Positions 8,780-17,188 of a stretch of DNA of 64,000 nucleotides are shown here, one piece after another. Numbering within the stretch: the first letter of the stretch is position 1; each line of letters begins with the position of its first letter. Made by a program: the position numbers and the translations under genes. The stretch comes from Geosporobacter ferrireducens (GTDB lineage Bacteria > Bacillota > Clostridia > Peptostreptococcales > Thermotaleaceae). A model generated the notes under the pieces. It had not been told where the DNA came from. It searched no databases and saw only the letters and a program-made list of their open reading frames with translations. The stretch is taken from NCBI RefSeq assembly GCF_001750685.1, contig NZ_CP017269.1, positions 5,373,416-5,437,415 of the forward strand, in the 5' to 3' direction.

Positions 8780-10273
8780 ATGATATTAGAAATGAAAAAT
8801 ATATCTAAATATTTTGGTCCGGTAAAGGCTTTGTCTGATGTTAGTTTTACGGTACGAGATTCGGAGATCCATGGTTTGCTGGGTGAAAATGGAGCCGGAA
8901 AGACTACATTAATGAATATTTTAGCGGGTGCTTTTCCGCCTTCGAGTGGACAGATTTATTTCAATGGAGAAGAAATCAAAGAGATGACTACGCGAAAATC
9001 TACAGCCTTGGGAATTCGATTTATCCATCAAGAGTTGAATCTTGTTAATGATTTAAAGGTTTATGAAAACCTATTTCTTGGAGAAGAAATAAAAAATAAG
9101 TATGGTTTTTTAGATAAAAAGACAATGATTAAAAGATCAGCTAAGGTTTTTGAACGTATGAAGGTGGAAATCGATCCGGAAGAAATGGTGGAATATCTTG
9201 AAACTTCAAGAAAGCAGCTGGTTGAAATTGCTAAAGCACTTCTTTTTGAATCAAAATTAATTATTATGGACGAGCCTACTACTGCGTTAACTAATAAGGA
9301 GATCCAATCCTTATTTGATATTATGAGAATCCTAAAAAAAGAAGGTGTAAGCATTATCTATATCTCGCATAAAATGCCGGAGCTTTTCGAGATCTGTGAT
9401 GAATATACGGTTCTTAGAGATGGTAAGTTTATTGACTCAGGAAAATTCAAGGATATTAATGAGAAAAAGGTAACAGAGTTGCTGGTTGGGAGAAAAATTA
9501 TAGATTTAGAGATTGAAGAAAGGACGATTTCTGATGAAGAACTATTGTCCGTAGAAGGTTTGACCTGTTCAGTTTTTAAAGATATATCCTTTAAGCTGCG
9601 ATGCGGCGAGGTATTGGCTATCACTGGTTTGCACGGAGATGGGAGAAGAGAATTGGCTGAGGCTTTGTTTGGGGCACGCAAGGTTGATTCAGGTACTATA
9701 TCCTTGCATGGAAAAGTGGTAGGCACCAGGAGTATTAAGAATGTAATGAACAGTGGTATTGCTATGGTTCCTAGAAATAGGAAAGAGCGAGCAATTATTA
9801 AAGATATGAATATATTAGACAATTTGTCTATCGCTTTTTTTGTAAATAGTCATAAAAATTTATTTATAAAAAGAGCAGATGAGATCAGACGATACACAAA
9901 GAACAAAGAAGCTGTGGGGATAAAAGCTGGAGATCCGCAGAACTTGATTACCTCCTTAAGTGGAGGCAATCAACAAAAAGTTATTATTTCTAGATGGCTG
10001 GAACTAGATTCAGATGTGTATATATTAGATAATCCAACACAAGGAATTGATGTGGGCGCAAAATTTGAAATCTATAAGTTAATAAGTAATCTTGCAAAAA
10101 AAGGAAAAGGATTGGTCGTTTTTAGTTCTGAATTCCCCGAGATATGGAAGATTGCAGATCGCTGTATTGTTATGTATAAGGGTGGAATAAATACAATCTT
10201 ATCAAGAGAGCAGTTGAGTGAAGAAAATGTTATGTTCTATGCTACTGGCTCAAATTTGGAGGTGCAAAAATGA
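8780..10273 (+). CDS. Sugar ABC transporter ATP-binding protein (RbsA/MglA-like, duplicated ATPase)
   Basis: Energises the sugar importer. Two ABC cassettes in one chain: the first has Walker A GENGAGKTT, Walker B KLIIMDEPTTALT and H-loop IYISHKM; the second has GLHGDGRRELAEALFG in place of a canonical Walker A, signature LSGGNQQKVIISRWL and Walker B VYILDNPTQGIDVG, matching the asymmetric RbsA pattern. The length is 497 from the chosen start. I start at 8780 (MILEMKNISKYFGPV) because the in-frame ATG at 8732 has no ribosome site and would add an unrelated N-terminus. It overlaps the permease gene by four bases (ATGA), a sign of translational coupling. Confidence 0.94.
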   Translation: MILEMKNISKYFGPVKALSDVSFTVRDSEIHGLLGENGAGKTTLMNILAGAFPPSSGQIYFNGEEIKEMTTRKSTALGIRFIHQELNLVNDLKVYENLFLGEEIKNKYGFLDKKTMIKRSAKVFERMKVEIDPEEMVEYLETSRKQLVEIAKALLFESKLIIMDEPTTALTNKEIQSLFDIMRILKKEGVSIIYISHKMPELFEICDEYTVLRDGKFIDSGKFKDINEKKVTELLVGRKIIDLEIEERTISDEELLSVEGLTCSVFKDISFKLRCGEVLAITGLHGDGRRELAEALFGARKVDSGTISLHGKVVGTRSIKNVMNSGIAMVPRNRKERAIIKDMNILDNLSIAFFVNSHKNLFIKRADEIRRYTKNKEAVGIKAGDPQNLITSLSGGNQQKVIISRWLELDSDVYILDNPTQGIDVGAKFEIYKLISNLAKKGKGLVVFSSEFPEIWKIADRCIVMYKGGINTILSREQLSEENVMFYATGSNLEVQK

Positions 10274-11226
10274 ATATTGAGGATTATAAGACCAAACTAC
10301 AAAAATTCTACAGCAATTATAGTTATTTGGTTTCTTTTGCAGTTCTATTTATCATTGCAACCGCCATTAATCCGAGATTTTTAACCTATACCAACTTATC
10401 TACTTTGCTAAAACAGGCTGCAATCATTGGGATAGTAGCATTAGGGATGAATCTTGTTATTATTGCAGGGATGATAGATTTATCTGTTGGGTCTATGGTA
10501 GCTTTAACTGCTGGGTTAGGTGTACTTGTGCTCAATCATACGGGTAGTATATTTTTGATGTTGATATTTTCAATGATTTTAGGGACTTTTTTGGGTTTAT
10601 TTAATGGCTTGTTAGTTACAAAGGGAAGAATTGCTGCCTTTATTGTAACATTGGCTACTATGTCTGCTTATCGGTCAATTATTGTTCAGTTGGGTCAGGG
10701 TGGCCCCTTTAGTGTTGCTAGGGAGAAATTTGATAGTTTTCGTATTATCGCAGCGGGAGAGACTTTCTTGATTCCAAACCTAGCAATTATTTTTGTACTG
10801 ATTACTGCAGCGATAACTATAGTTATGAATCAAACGAAGTTTGGGAGATATGTTTATGCAGTTGGCAGCAACGAGCATGCAGCAAAGCTAACGGGGATTA
10901 ATGTGGATTTTATTAAAACCATGACCTTTGTAATAACGGGTTTTCTTTCTGGAATTTCTGCATTTTTACTGGCTTCCCGACTCACATCAATCACTGCACC
11001 TAACGCAGGTATGGGATTTGAGCTAGACGCCATCGCCTCTGTTGCAATTGGTGGGACAGCCATGTCTGGTGGTAGGGGTAAAATTGCAGGAACTTTCCTA
11101 GGGGCTATTATGCTCCAAATGATTAATAATATACTGGTGATCGCAAATATACCACCATTTCTTGAGGGTTTGGTAAAAGGAATTATTATTATTCTGGCAG
11201 TATTATTCCAAAGTAAGAAAAAGTAA
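10270..11226 (+). CDS. Sugar ABC transporter permease (RbsC-like)
   Basis: Membrane subunit of the CUT2 importer, forming the channel as a dimer. About eight to ten hydrophobic segments are visible. The conserved cytoplasmic motif region reads YAVGSNEHAAKLTGINV (about residue 195), followed by AIASVAIGGTAMSGGRGKI, both hallmarks of the RbsC/XylH/AraH family. The length of 318 is typical. Start overlaps the ATPase stop by four bases. No dedicated terminator follows before the dehydrogenase gene, so the catabolic genes may be cotranscribed. Confidence 0.93.
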   Translation: MNIEDYKTKLQKFYSNYSYLVSFAVLFIIATAINPRFLTYTNLSTLLKQAAIIGIVALGMNLVIIAGMIDLSVGSMVALTAGLGVLVLNHTGSIFLMLIFSMILGTFLGLFNGLLVTKGRIAAFIVTLATMSAYRSIIVQLGQGGPFSVAREKFDSFRIIAAGETFLIPNLAIIFVLITAAITIVMNQTKFGRYVYAVGSNEHAAKLTGINVDFIKTMTFVITGFLSGISAFLLASRLTSITAPNAGMGFELDAIASVAIGGTAMSGGRGKIAGTFLGAIMLQMINNILVIANIPPFLEGLVKGIIIILAVLFQSKKK

Positions 11227-11315
11227 TTCTCCTAACAACTGTTATTGATACCTGTGGTGCAGGAAGTGCTGCAAATCCAGGTGTTGTACCGATCTTAGCA
11301 CCAGGGATCAGGTAA
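11223..11315 (+). pseudogene. Short coding-like fragment after the permease
   Basis: A 30-codon stretch without a start codon reads ...TTVIDTCGAGSAANPGVVPI... and stops at 11313. The composition looks protein-like and unrelated to the permease frame, so it may be the tail of a lost gene. It is short and could be chance. Confidence 0.2.
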
Positions 11316-11362
11316 AAGCAGGTTTGTTGAGAAAAAAGCAATGAATGAAGGGGGAAATAGGA

Positions 11363-12502
11363 ATGAGAAAGTTCAAAGCAGGAGTAATCGGAATTGGGTT
11401 CATTGGCGTAGCGCATGTTGAAGCATTACGCAGGATTGGGAATATTGAAGTAGTAGCTATTGTAAACCCGAACGATGCAGCGGAAAAGGCAAAAATGTTG
11501 TGTGTGCCCAAGTGGTTTGACGATTATAGAGAAATGCTGGATACGGTAGATTTAGACGTAGTTCATATCTGTACGCCGAATCACACCCATTACGAAATTG
11601 CCATGTATGTGCTGCAAAAAGGAATACATGTTGTATGCGAGAAGCCTTTTACGACTACAGTAAAAGAAGCACAAGAGCTTGTGGCGATTGCAAAAGAAAA
11701 GGGGCTTATAAATGCCGTTAACTTCCACAATCGGTTTAATCCAATGATTTATCAGCTTAAAAAGATGATTCAAAATGAAGAATTGGGAGAAGTTTTTTCA
11801 ATACATGGGGGCTACGTACAAGATTGGCTTCTTTATGATACGGATTATAATTGGAGAATAAATTCTGAGGAGTCTGGAAAGACCAGAGCAGTAGCTGATA
11901 TTGGCTCCCATTGGATGGATACTGTGGAAAATGTTACGGGACTTAAAATTGTAGAAGTTTTTGCAGAGTTTACAACCTATCATAAGACAAGAAAGAAATT
12001 GTTAAGACCCATTGAAACATTTAAACGTAGTCAGGCAGCATCTGCTGATTACGAAGAAGTTCCTATTGATACAGAAGATATTGCATTCTTGCTTTTCCGT
12101 TTTAATAATGGTGCAAAGGGAAATGCTACAATATCTCAAATGTGTGCGGGCAGAAAAAATAAAATATCCCTTTTTATCTCTGGATCCAAACAATCTGCTG
12201 AGTGGGATTCGGAAAACCTCAACGAGTTATTTTTAGGTAGACGTGATGGCTATAACCAAATAATCGTAAAAGATCCTTCGATAGTACATGAAGGTACAAA
12301 GACAATCATCAGTTATCCCGGTGGACACGTAGAGGGTTTCCCAGATACATTCAAACAATGCTTTGCACAGATTTACCAATCTATTGAAGGGAATAGATCA
12401 TTGAGGGATTTTGCGATCTTTGAGGATGGACTTAGAGGAATGATACTCTGTGAAAAGATCATGGAGAGTGTACAAATCGGTCAATGGGTTAAGGTAGAGT
12501 AG
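11363..12502 (+). CDS. Gfo/Idh/MocA family oxidoreductase
   Basis: NAD(P)-dependent sugar or polyol dehydrogenase. The N-terminal Rossmann fold is clear: KAGVIGIGFIGVAHVEALRR, then VDLDVVHICTPNHTHYEIAM and the conserved CEKPFTTTVKEAQELV, where EKP is the family signature. The C-terminal half has FNPMIYQLKKMI and a metal-free active-site region around DIGSHWMDTVENVTGL, with His as a candidate catalytic base. 379 residues from the chosen start. I use the ATG at 11363 because AAGGGGG sits 8 bases upstream, while the in-frame ATG at 11345 overlaps that site. It lies between the sugar importer and an isomerase-like gene, so it likely oxidises the imported sugar. Confidence 0.9.
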   Translation: MRKFKAGVIGIGFIGVAHVEALRRIGNIEVVAIVNPNDAAEKAKMLCVPKWFDDYREMLDTVDLDVVHICTPNHTHYEIAMYVLQKGIHVVCEKPFTTTVKEAQELVAIAKEKGLINAVNFHNRFNPMIYQLKKMIQNEELGEVFSIHGGYVQDWLLYDTDYNWRINSEESGKTRAVADIGSHWMDTVENVTGLKIVEVFAEFTTYHKTRKKLLRPIETFKRSQAASADYEEVPIDTEDIAFLLFRFNNGAKGNATISQMCAGRKNKISLFISGSKQSAEWDSENLNELFLGRRDGYNQIIVKDPSIVHEGTKTIISYPGGHVEGFPDTFKQCFAQIYQSIEGNRSLRDFAIFEDGLRGMILCEKIMESVQIGQWVKVE

Positions 12503-12556
12503 TTTATATAGAAGATTCATAAATTAAAAATCAATAAAAACTAAAGGAGGAGATTT

Positions 12557-13552
12557 ATGAGCAGACCAGTTACTTTATGTACAGGACAGTTTGCAGATCT
12601 ATCTTTTGAAGAGGTATGCAAAATTGCAAGTGAAATGGGTTATGATGGGCTTGAGATTGCCTGCTGGGGAGACCATATGAATGTTCGGAGAGCAGTCCTT
12701 GATGAAGCTTACTGCAAAGAAAGGTTGGATATTTTAAAAAAATATAATCTGAAGTGCTGGGCGATCTCAGGACATCTAGCAGGACAATGTGTTGGAGATG
12801 CATATGCTTATGATGTAAGACTGGATAATTTTGTACCAGATGAGCTCAATGGAAAGCCTGAAGCTATTGGCGAATGGGCAATCAAGGAGATGGAATATAC
12901 AGCACAAGCCGCTCAAAATATGGGATGCTATGTGGTTACTGGTTTTATGGGTTCGCCTATTTGGAAGTACTGGTATTCATTTCCTCAGACTACAGAGGAA
13001 ATGGTGGAGCAAGGATTTGATACGATCGTAAAGGTTTGGACACCTATATTAGATGTATTCAAAGCATGCAATGTTAAATTTGCACTAGAAGTACATCCCA
13101 CTGAAATCGCTTTTGATTATTATACGGCTGAAAAACTGTTGGAAAAGTTCAACTTGCATCCAAGTCTTGGTTTTAATTTTGATCCCAGTCATCTTCTTTG
13201 GCAAGGTGTGAGTCCAGTTATATTCCTGCGAGATTTTAAAACCCATATTTATCATGTGCATATGAAGGATGTAGCGGTTAGATTAGACGGTAAAGCCGGG
13301 ATATTAGGTTCGCACATGAGCTTTGGAGATCTGCGCAGGGGATGGAATTTCCGTTCCTTAGGACATGGAGATGTTCAATTCCCTGAAATCATTCGTGAAC
13401 TGAATGCAATGAATTATAAAGGTCCCCTCTCTGTAGAGTGGGAAGATAGTGGTTTAGATAGAATGTTTGGTGCAAAAGAGGCCCTCGAATTTGTGAAAAA
13501 AATCAATTTTACTTCCTCTAATATTGCCTTTGATGACGCAATGAGAGGTTAA
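12557..13552 (+). CDS. Sugar phosphate isomerase/epimerase (xylose-isomerase-like TIM barrel)
   Basis: AP-endonuclease-2/xylose-isomerase-like TIM barrel protein, the family of inosose dehydratase, tagatose epimerase and similar sugar enzymes. Metal-ligand candidates are ALEVHPTEIAF (Glu), FNFDPSHLLWQG (Asp, His), HVHMKDV (His) and LSVEWEDSGLD (Glu), in the order expected for the family. The start has an excellent AAAGGAGGAG ribosome site. The length of 331 fits. Fifty-four bases after the dehydrogenase, it completes the locus; the pair resembles oxidation followed by isomerisation or dehydration of a keto-sugar, but the exact reaction is inference. Confidence 0.88.
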   Translation: MSRPVTLCTGQFADLSFEEVCKIASEMGYDGLEIACWGDHMNVRRAVLDEAYCKERLDILKKYNLKCWAISGHLAGQCVGDAYAYDVRLDNFVPDELNGKPEAIGEWAIKEMEYTAQAAQNMGCYVVTGFMGSPIWKYWYSFPQTTEEMVEQGFDTIVKVWTPILDVFKACNVKFALEVHPTEIAFDYYTAEKLLEKFNLHPSLGFNFDPSHLLWQGVSPVIFLRDFKTHIYHVHMKDVAVRLDGKAGILGSHMSFGDLRRGWNFRSLGHGDVQFPEIIRELNAMNYKGPLSVEWEDSGLDRMFGAKEALEFVKKINFTSSNIAFDDAMRG

Positions 13553-13610
13553 GAAGTTTTAAAAATAGTTTATATATCATAGATTAACGCCATTACAACC
13601 AAATGTATTT

Positions 13611-13670
13611 TTGTAGGGGCAGGCCTTGTGTCTGCCCGTTTTTCGGAACAACAGGGGCTGTTCTCTACAA
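13611..13670. repeat. REP/MITE-like structured element
   Basis: Nested inverted repeats: outer TTGTAG / CTACAA, inner GGGCAG / CTGCCC around GCCTTGTGT, and a second small CAG/CTG arm. It is GC-richer than its surroundings and sits in an intergenic space with no coding capacity. This resembles the short interspersed hairpin repeats seen in many Clostridia and other bacteria. Only one copy is evident in this window. Confidence 0.45.
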
Positions 13671-13696
13671 GTATGTTCCATTTTAGAAGCGTTTAT

Positions 13697-13740
13697 ATTT
13701 AAAAAGAAGTGACGAATAAGGCCGTCACTTCTTTTTAAAT
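13697..13740. terminator. 18-bp perfect hairpin, bidirectional terminator
   Basis: Arms ATTTAAAAAGAAGTGACG and its exact complement with loop AATAAGGC; A-run on one side and T-run on the other. Likely ends the sugar operon. The remainder of the 350-base gap before lipB shows only AT-rich sequence. Confidence 0.8.
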
Positions 13741-13902
13741 CTACGTAGCATGAAAAAGTTGTTTAAAGTAGTAGATATTTCTTTACATCAATATATTAAA
13801 CAAGATATACTTGTTTTAATTATGAGGATAAATATAGGGTTACATAACAGTATGGAAATAAATGCAAATGTTAATTTGGGATCAAATATATGGAGGTAGG
13901 TT

Positions 13903-14595
13903 ATGAATATCAATGTTGTATACTTGGGTAAAAAGGATTATCAAGAAACCCTTGTAATACAGGAAAGACTCCTACTTATGAGACAACAGGAAAAAATTAT
14001 TGATACACTTATTCTTGTGGAGCATCCTCCGGTTTTAACCTTGGGAAGAAGAGGTGAGCATACAAATATTGTTGTTTCGAAAGAAGTTCTTGAGAAACAA
14101 GGAATATACATATACGAAGTGAACAGAGGAGGAGATGTAACTTATCATGGTCCTGGACAACTTGTTGGATATCCTATTTTCGATCTTAATAATTATGATC
14201 GAGATATAAAAAGTTTTGTTATAAGAATTGAGCAGGTTATTATTAGTCTTCTAAAAAATGAATATGATATTGAAGCCTATATAAAGGATAAAAAATATAC
14301 AGGGGTATGGGTAAATGAAAAGAAAATAACTGCTATTGGTATCGCTGTGAAACGTTGGGTTACGATGCATGGGTTTGCTTTTAATGTAAATACGAATCTT
14401 GAACACTATCATTGGATTAACCCTTGTGGAATAACTGATAAAGGGGTAACTTCATTAGAAAAGCTTCTAGGAAGATCCCTGGACTTAGAAAAGGTCAATC
14501 TACAAGTGGTTCATCATCTCTGTCAAGTTTTTGATTGTTCAGCTATCTTTAAGGATAAAGAATGGATTCGGCAAATAACAGGAGGATTAGAGTGA
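13903..14595 (+). CDS. lipB: Octanoyl-[acyl-carrier-protein]:protein N-octanoyltransferase LipB
   Basis: Transfers octanoate from acyl carrier protein to lipoyl domains, the first step of de novo lipoate assembly; cytoplasmic. Signature RGGDVTYHGPGQLVGYPI (residues about 77 to 95), the catalytic Lys in ITAIGIAVKRWVTMHGFAFN and the acyl-accepting Cys in NPCGITDKGVTSLEKL are all present. The length of 230 is normal. It overlaps lipA by one base (TGATG), so the two enzymes of the pathway are coupled. No lipoylated enzyme complex is encoded in the window, so the lipoyl acceptor proteins lie elsewhere. Confidence 0.97.
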   Translation: MNINVVYLGKKDYQETLVIQERLLLMRQQEKIIDTLILVEHPPVLTLGRRGEHTNIVVSKEVLEKQGIYIYEVNRGGDVTYHGPGQLVGYPIFDLNNYDRDIKSFVIRIEQVIISLLKNEYDIEAYIKDKKYTGVWVNEKKITAIGIAVKRWVTMHGFAFNVNTNLEHYHWINPCGITDKGVTSLEKLLGRSLDLEKVNLQVVHHLCQVFDCSAIFKDKEWIRQITGGLE

Positions 14596-15443
14596 TGCAT
14601 AAGACCAAGCCAGACTGGTTGAAAATAAAAGTTACAGGTGGAGAAAACAGGAAGCAGGTCGAAGAGATTCTCAACAGATTATCCTTACATACTGTATGTG
14701 AAGAGGCAAATTGTCCAAATCTCATGGAGTGTTTTTGTAAAAAAACAGCCACTTTTATGATTCTAGGGAATGTGTGTACACGAAAATGCACATTTTGCAA
14801 TGTTATGAAAGGTTCTACATTACCAATAGATCCAGATGAACCCTTGAACATAGCAAAAGCGGTAAAAGAATTAGGCTTAAAGCATGTTGTTATCACCTCT
14901 GTAACAAGGGATGATTTACCCGACGGCGGTGCAGAGCACTTTGCGAACGTAATAAGAGAGATAAGATCCATCGATAGACATGTTGCTATTGAGGTTTTGA
15001 TACCAGATTTTCTCGGAGCTTTAGATTCGCTCAGACAGGTTATCTCTGCAAAACCCGACATTATCAATCATAATATTGAAACCGTATCTAGACTTTACCC
15101 ATCAGTTCGTCCAATGGCTGTCTATAGCAGATCACTAGAGCTGTTGAAAAATGTTAAAGAGATGGATCAATCTATATTAACGAAATCAGGTATAATGGTA
15201 GGATTAGGTGAGGAGCAAGATGAAGTTATAGAGGTTTTTAGAGATTTGAGAATGAATAGATGTGATATGCTTACTGTAGGACAATATCTAGCACCCTCTA
15301 AAAATCATCATCCTGTTTCTGAATATGTACATCCAGAAATATTTGATCAGTATAAACAAATCGGGGAAGAAATGGGTTTTTATCATGTGGCATCTGCACC
15401 TTTGGTTCGGAGCTCTTATATGGCAGATAAAGCTATATTGTAG
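14595..15443 (+). CDS. lipA: Lipoyl synthase LipA
   Basis: Radical-SAM enzyme inserting two sulfurs into protein-bound octanoyl groups. It binds two 4Fe-4S clusters: the auxiliary motif CEEANCPNLMEC and the radical-SAM motif CTRKCTFC are intact, and the C-terminal RSSYMADKA holds the conserved Ser ligand of the auxiliary cluster. 282 residues. The start is placed at 14595 (MHKTKPDWL), which follows GGAGGATTAGAGTG and overlaps the lipB stop; an upstream in-frame ATG at 14562 lies inside lipB and would give a non-homologous extension. A hairpin follows the gene. Confidence 0.98.
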   Translation: MHKTKPDWLKIKVTGGENRKQVEEILNRLSLHTVCEEANCPNLMECFCKKTATFMILGNVCTRKCTFCNVMKGSTLPIDPDEPLNIAKAVKELGLKHVVITSVTRDDLPDGGAEHFANVIREIRSIDRHVAIEVLIPDFLGALDSLRQVISAKPDIINHNIETVSRLYPSVRPMAVYSRSLELLKNVKEMDQSILTKSGIMVGLGEEQDEVIEVFRDLRMNRCDMLTVGQYLAPSKNHHPVSEYVHPEIFDQYKQIGEEMGFYHVASAPLVRSSYMADKAIL

Positions 15444-15494
15444 TTTAAGTTGAACATATAGAAGGTCGGGATAGCCTCTTAAAAAGCTTGCATG

Positions 15495-15532
15495 AAATAC
15501 TTGTCTTATCTAGTAAGATAGGACAAGTATTT
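15495..15532 (+). terminator. Hairpin terminator after lipA
   Basis: 17-bp stem beginning AAATACTTGTC (one G-U pair) with loop AGTA, ending in ATTTTA. Closes the lipBA operon before the helicase gene. Confidence 0.75.
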
Positions 15533-15609
15533 TACTGTTATATGTTATGTTAACAATTTTGAATTTATTCAACCATATAGGATCATAATAATTTTAAAAA
15601 AGAAAGGTA

Positions 15610-16965
15610 ATGAATATGAAGAATAATTTTTATTCACTTGGAATTAGTACGGAAATAGTAGATTTATTAAAGGAAAATGGTATAACCGAACCGACATCAA
15701 TCCAGATGCAGGCAATTCCCATGCTTTTAATGGGAAAAGATATTATTGCTCAAGCGCAGACTGGAACGGGGAAAACTCTAGCTTTTATTTTACCAATGAT
15801 GGAAAAAATAGATGTAAATAAAACGAATGTACAAGCATTGATTATTACACCAACCAGAGAATTAGCGATACAGATTACGGCAGAGACGAAGAAGCTTGCC
15901 GCTGAAAAAAAAGTAAACATACTGGCAGCCTATGGTGGACAAGATGTAGAGCAACAAATCAGAAAACTTAAAGGAAATATACATTTGGTAATTGGCACCC
16001 CAGGACGTCTCTTGGATCACCTTAGGAGAAAAAGCATAAGCCTTGCGCAGCTTGAAATGCTTGTATTAGATGAAGCAGATCAAATGCTGCATATGGGATT
16101 CTTAAAAGAGGTTGAAGATATTTTACGCCAGACACCGAAAAACCGTCATACTATGTTATTCTCTGCAACAATGCCAAAAGGAATTCGGGCAATTGCCTCA
16201 CGCTACATGAAAGAATCTATTCATATTCGTGCACAGAGTAAGAATATAACTCTGGATGAAATCAAACAAATTGTCATTGAAACAACTGATAGGGGTAAGC
16301 AAGATGCGCTTTGTAAAGCTATTGACGAGTATAAGCCTTTTATGGCAATCATTTTCTGTCGGACAAAACGGCGTGTCACTGCTCTTAATGAGGCATTGCA
16401 GCAGCTTGGATATAATTCTGATGAACTGCACGGTGATCTGACACAAGCAAAACGGGAAAAGGTAATGAATGCTTTTCGTAAAATCCAAATACAGCTTCTG
16501 GTAGCAACGGATGTAGCGGCCCGTGGACTGGATATAGAAGGAATGACCCATATATTTAACTATGATATTCCGCAAGATGCAGAAAGCTATATCCATCGCA
16601 TCGGACGTACGGGACGGGCGGGACAGAGTGGTGTTGCAATTACTTTTGTAACACCTAGAGACCGTGAAGCGCTAAGTTTGATTGAAAAAGGGATTGACAT
16701 GCAGATAGAAAGGAAGAAAATTGCTAAGGAAGTCGACCGTAGAGAGAGTAAACTTAGAGATGTTGAAACAAGAGGCTATGGTAAGAAAAAACCATTAAAT
16801 AGCGCCCGCGATAAAGGATTTGGAGGAAATAAAACCTCAGATAAGAGAAGTGCGCGTAGTGGCAAAGCAAAAGATGGTAATCGGAGACCCGATAATAAAA
16901 CCGCAAAAGGAAAAAGCCTGGGAATGACTAAAAGCAAGACCCACCATCGAGGAAAGAAATCGTAA
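15610..16965 (+). CDS. DEAD-box ATP-dependent RNA helicase
   Basis: RNA-remodelling helicase, CshA/DeaD-type. Motifs in order: Q-motif (GITEPTSIQMQAIP), Walker A AQTGTGKT, Ia PTRELAIQI, GG, GTPGRLLDHL, II VLDEADQM, III SATMP, IV IIFCRTKRR, V ATDVAARGLDIEG and VI HRIGRTGRAGQ. After residue 380 comes a basic tail rich in Lys, Arg, Gly and Asn, typical of an RNA-binding extension, not a folded RNA-recognition domain. 451 residues. Two in-frame ATGs (15610, 15616) follow the AAAGG site; 15616 has the better spacing. Monocistronic, with its own terminator; often cold- or stress-inducible in relatives. Confidence 0.95.
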   Translation: MNMKNNFYSLGISTEIVDLLKENGITEPTSIQMQAIPMLLMGKDIIAQAQTGTGKTLAFILPMMEKIDVNKTNVQALIITPTRELAIQITAETKKLAAEKKVNILAAYGGQDVEQQIRKLKGNIHLVIGTPGRLLDHLRRKSISLAQLEMLVLDEADQMLHMGFLKEVEDILRQTPKNRHTMLFSATMPKGIRAIASRYMKESIHIRAQSKNITLDEIKQIVIETTDRGKQDALCKAIDEYKPFMAIIFCRTKRRVTALNEALQQLGYNSDELHGDLTQAKREKVMNAFRKIQIQLLVATDVAARGLDIEGMTHIFNYDIPQDAESYIHRIGRTGRAGQSGVAITFVTPRDREALSLIEKGIDMQIERKKIAKEVDRRESKLRDVETRGYGKKKPLNSARDKGFGGNKTSDKRSARSGKAKDGNRRPDNKTAKGKSLGMTKSKTHHRGKKS

Positions 16966-16967
16966 AT

Positions 16968-17009
16968 AAAAAATGCTGTATTCTTTATTATAAAGATACA
17001 GCATTTTTT
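16968..17009 (+). terminator. Strong hairpin terminator after helicase
   Basis: Stem AAAAAATGCTGTA...TACAGCATTTTTT extended by TCTTTA/TAAAGA, loop TTA, directly after the stop codon and ending in a T-run. Confidence 0.85.
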
Positions 17010-17188
17010 ATTTATAGGATTTTACGGAAGATTATCTAAAATAAACCTTCATATTTAAAACCTAGGGAATTTAGACGAATTATGGGATAAGCCCCCTAAA
17101 ATCTGATAAAATTACTTGTAAGGAGGAGAAACTCAATTTTAATATAGAAGGATATCTAAAGAACGTTTGATAAGAGGAGATTGATGTG

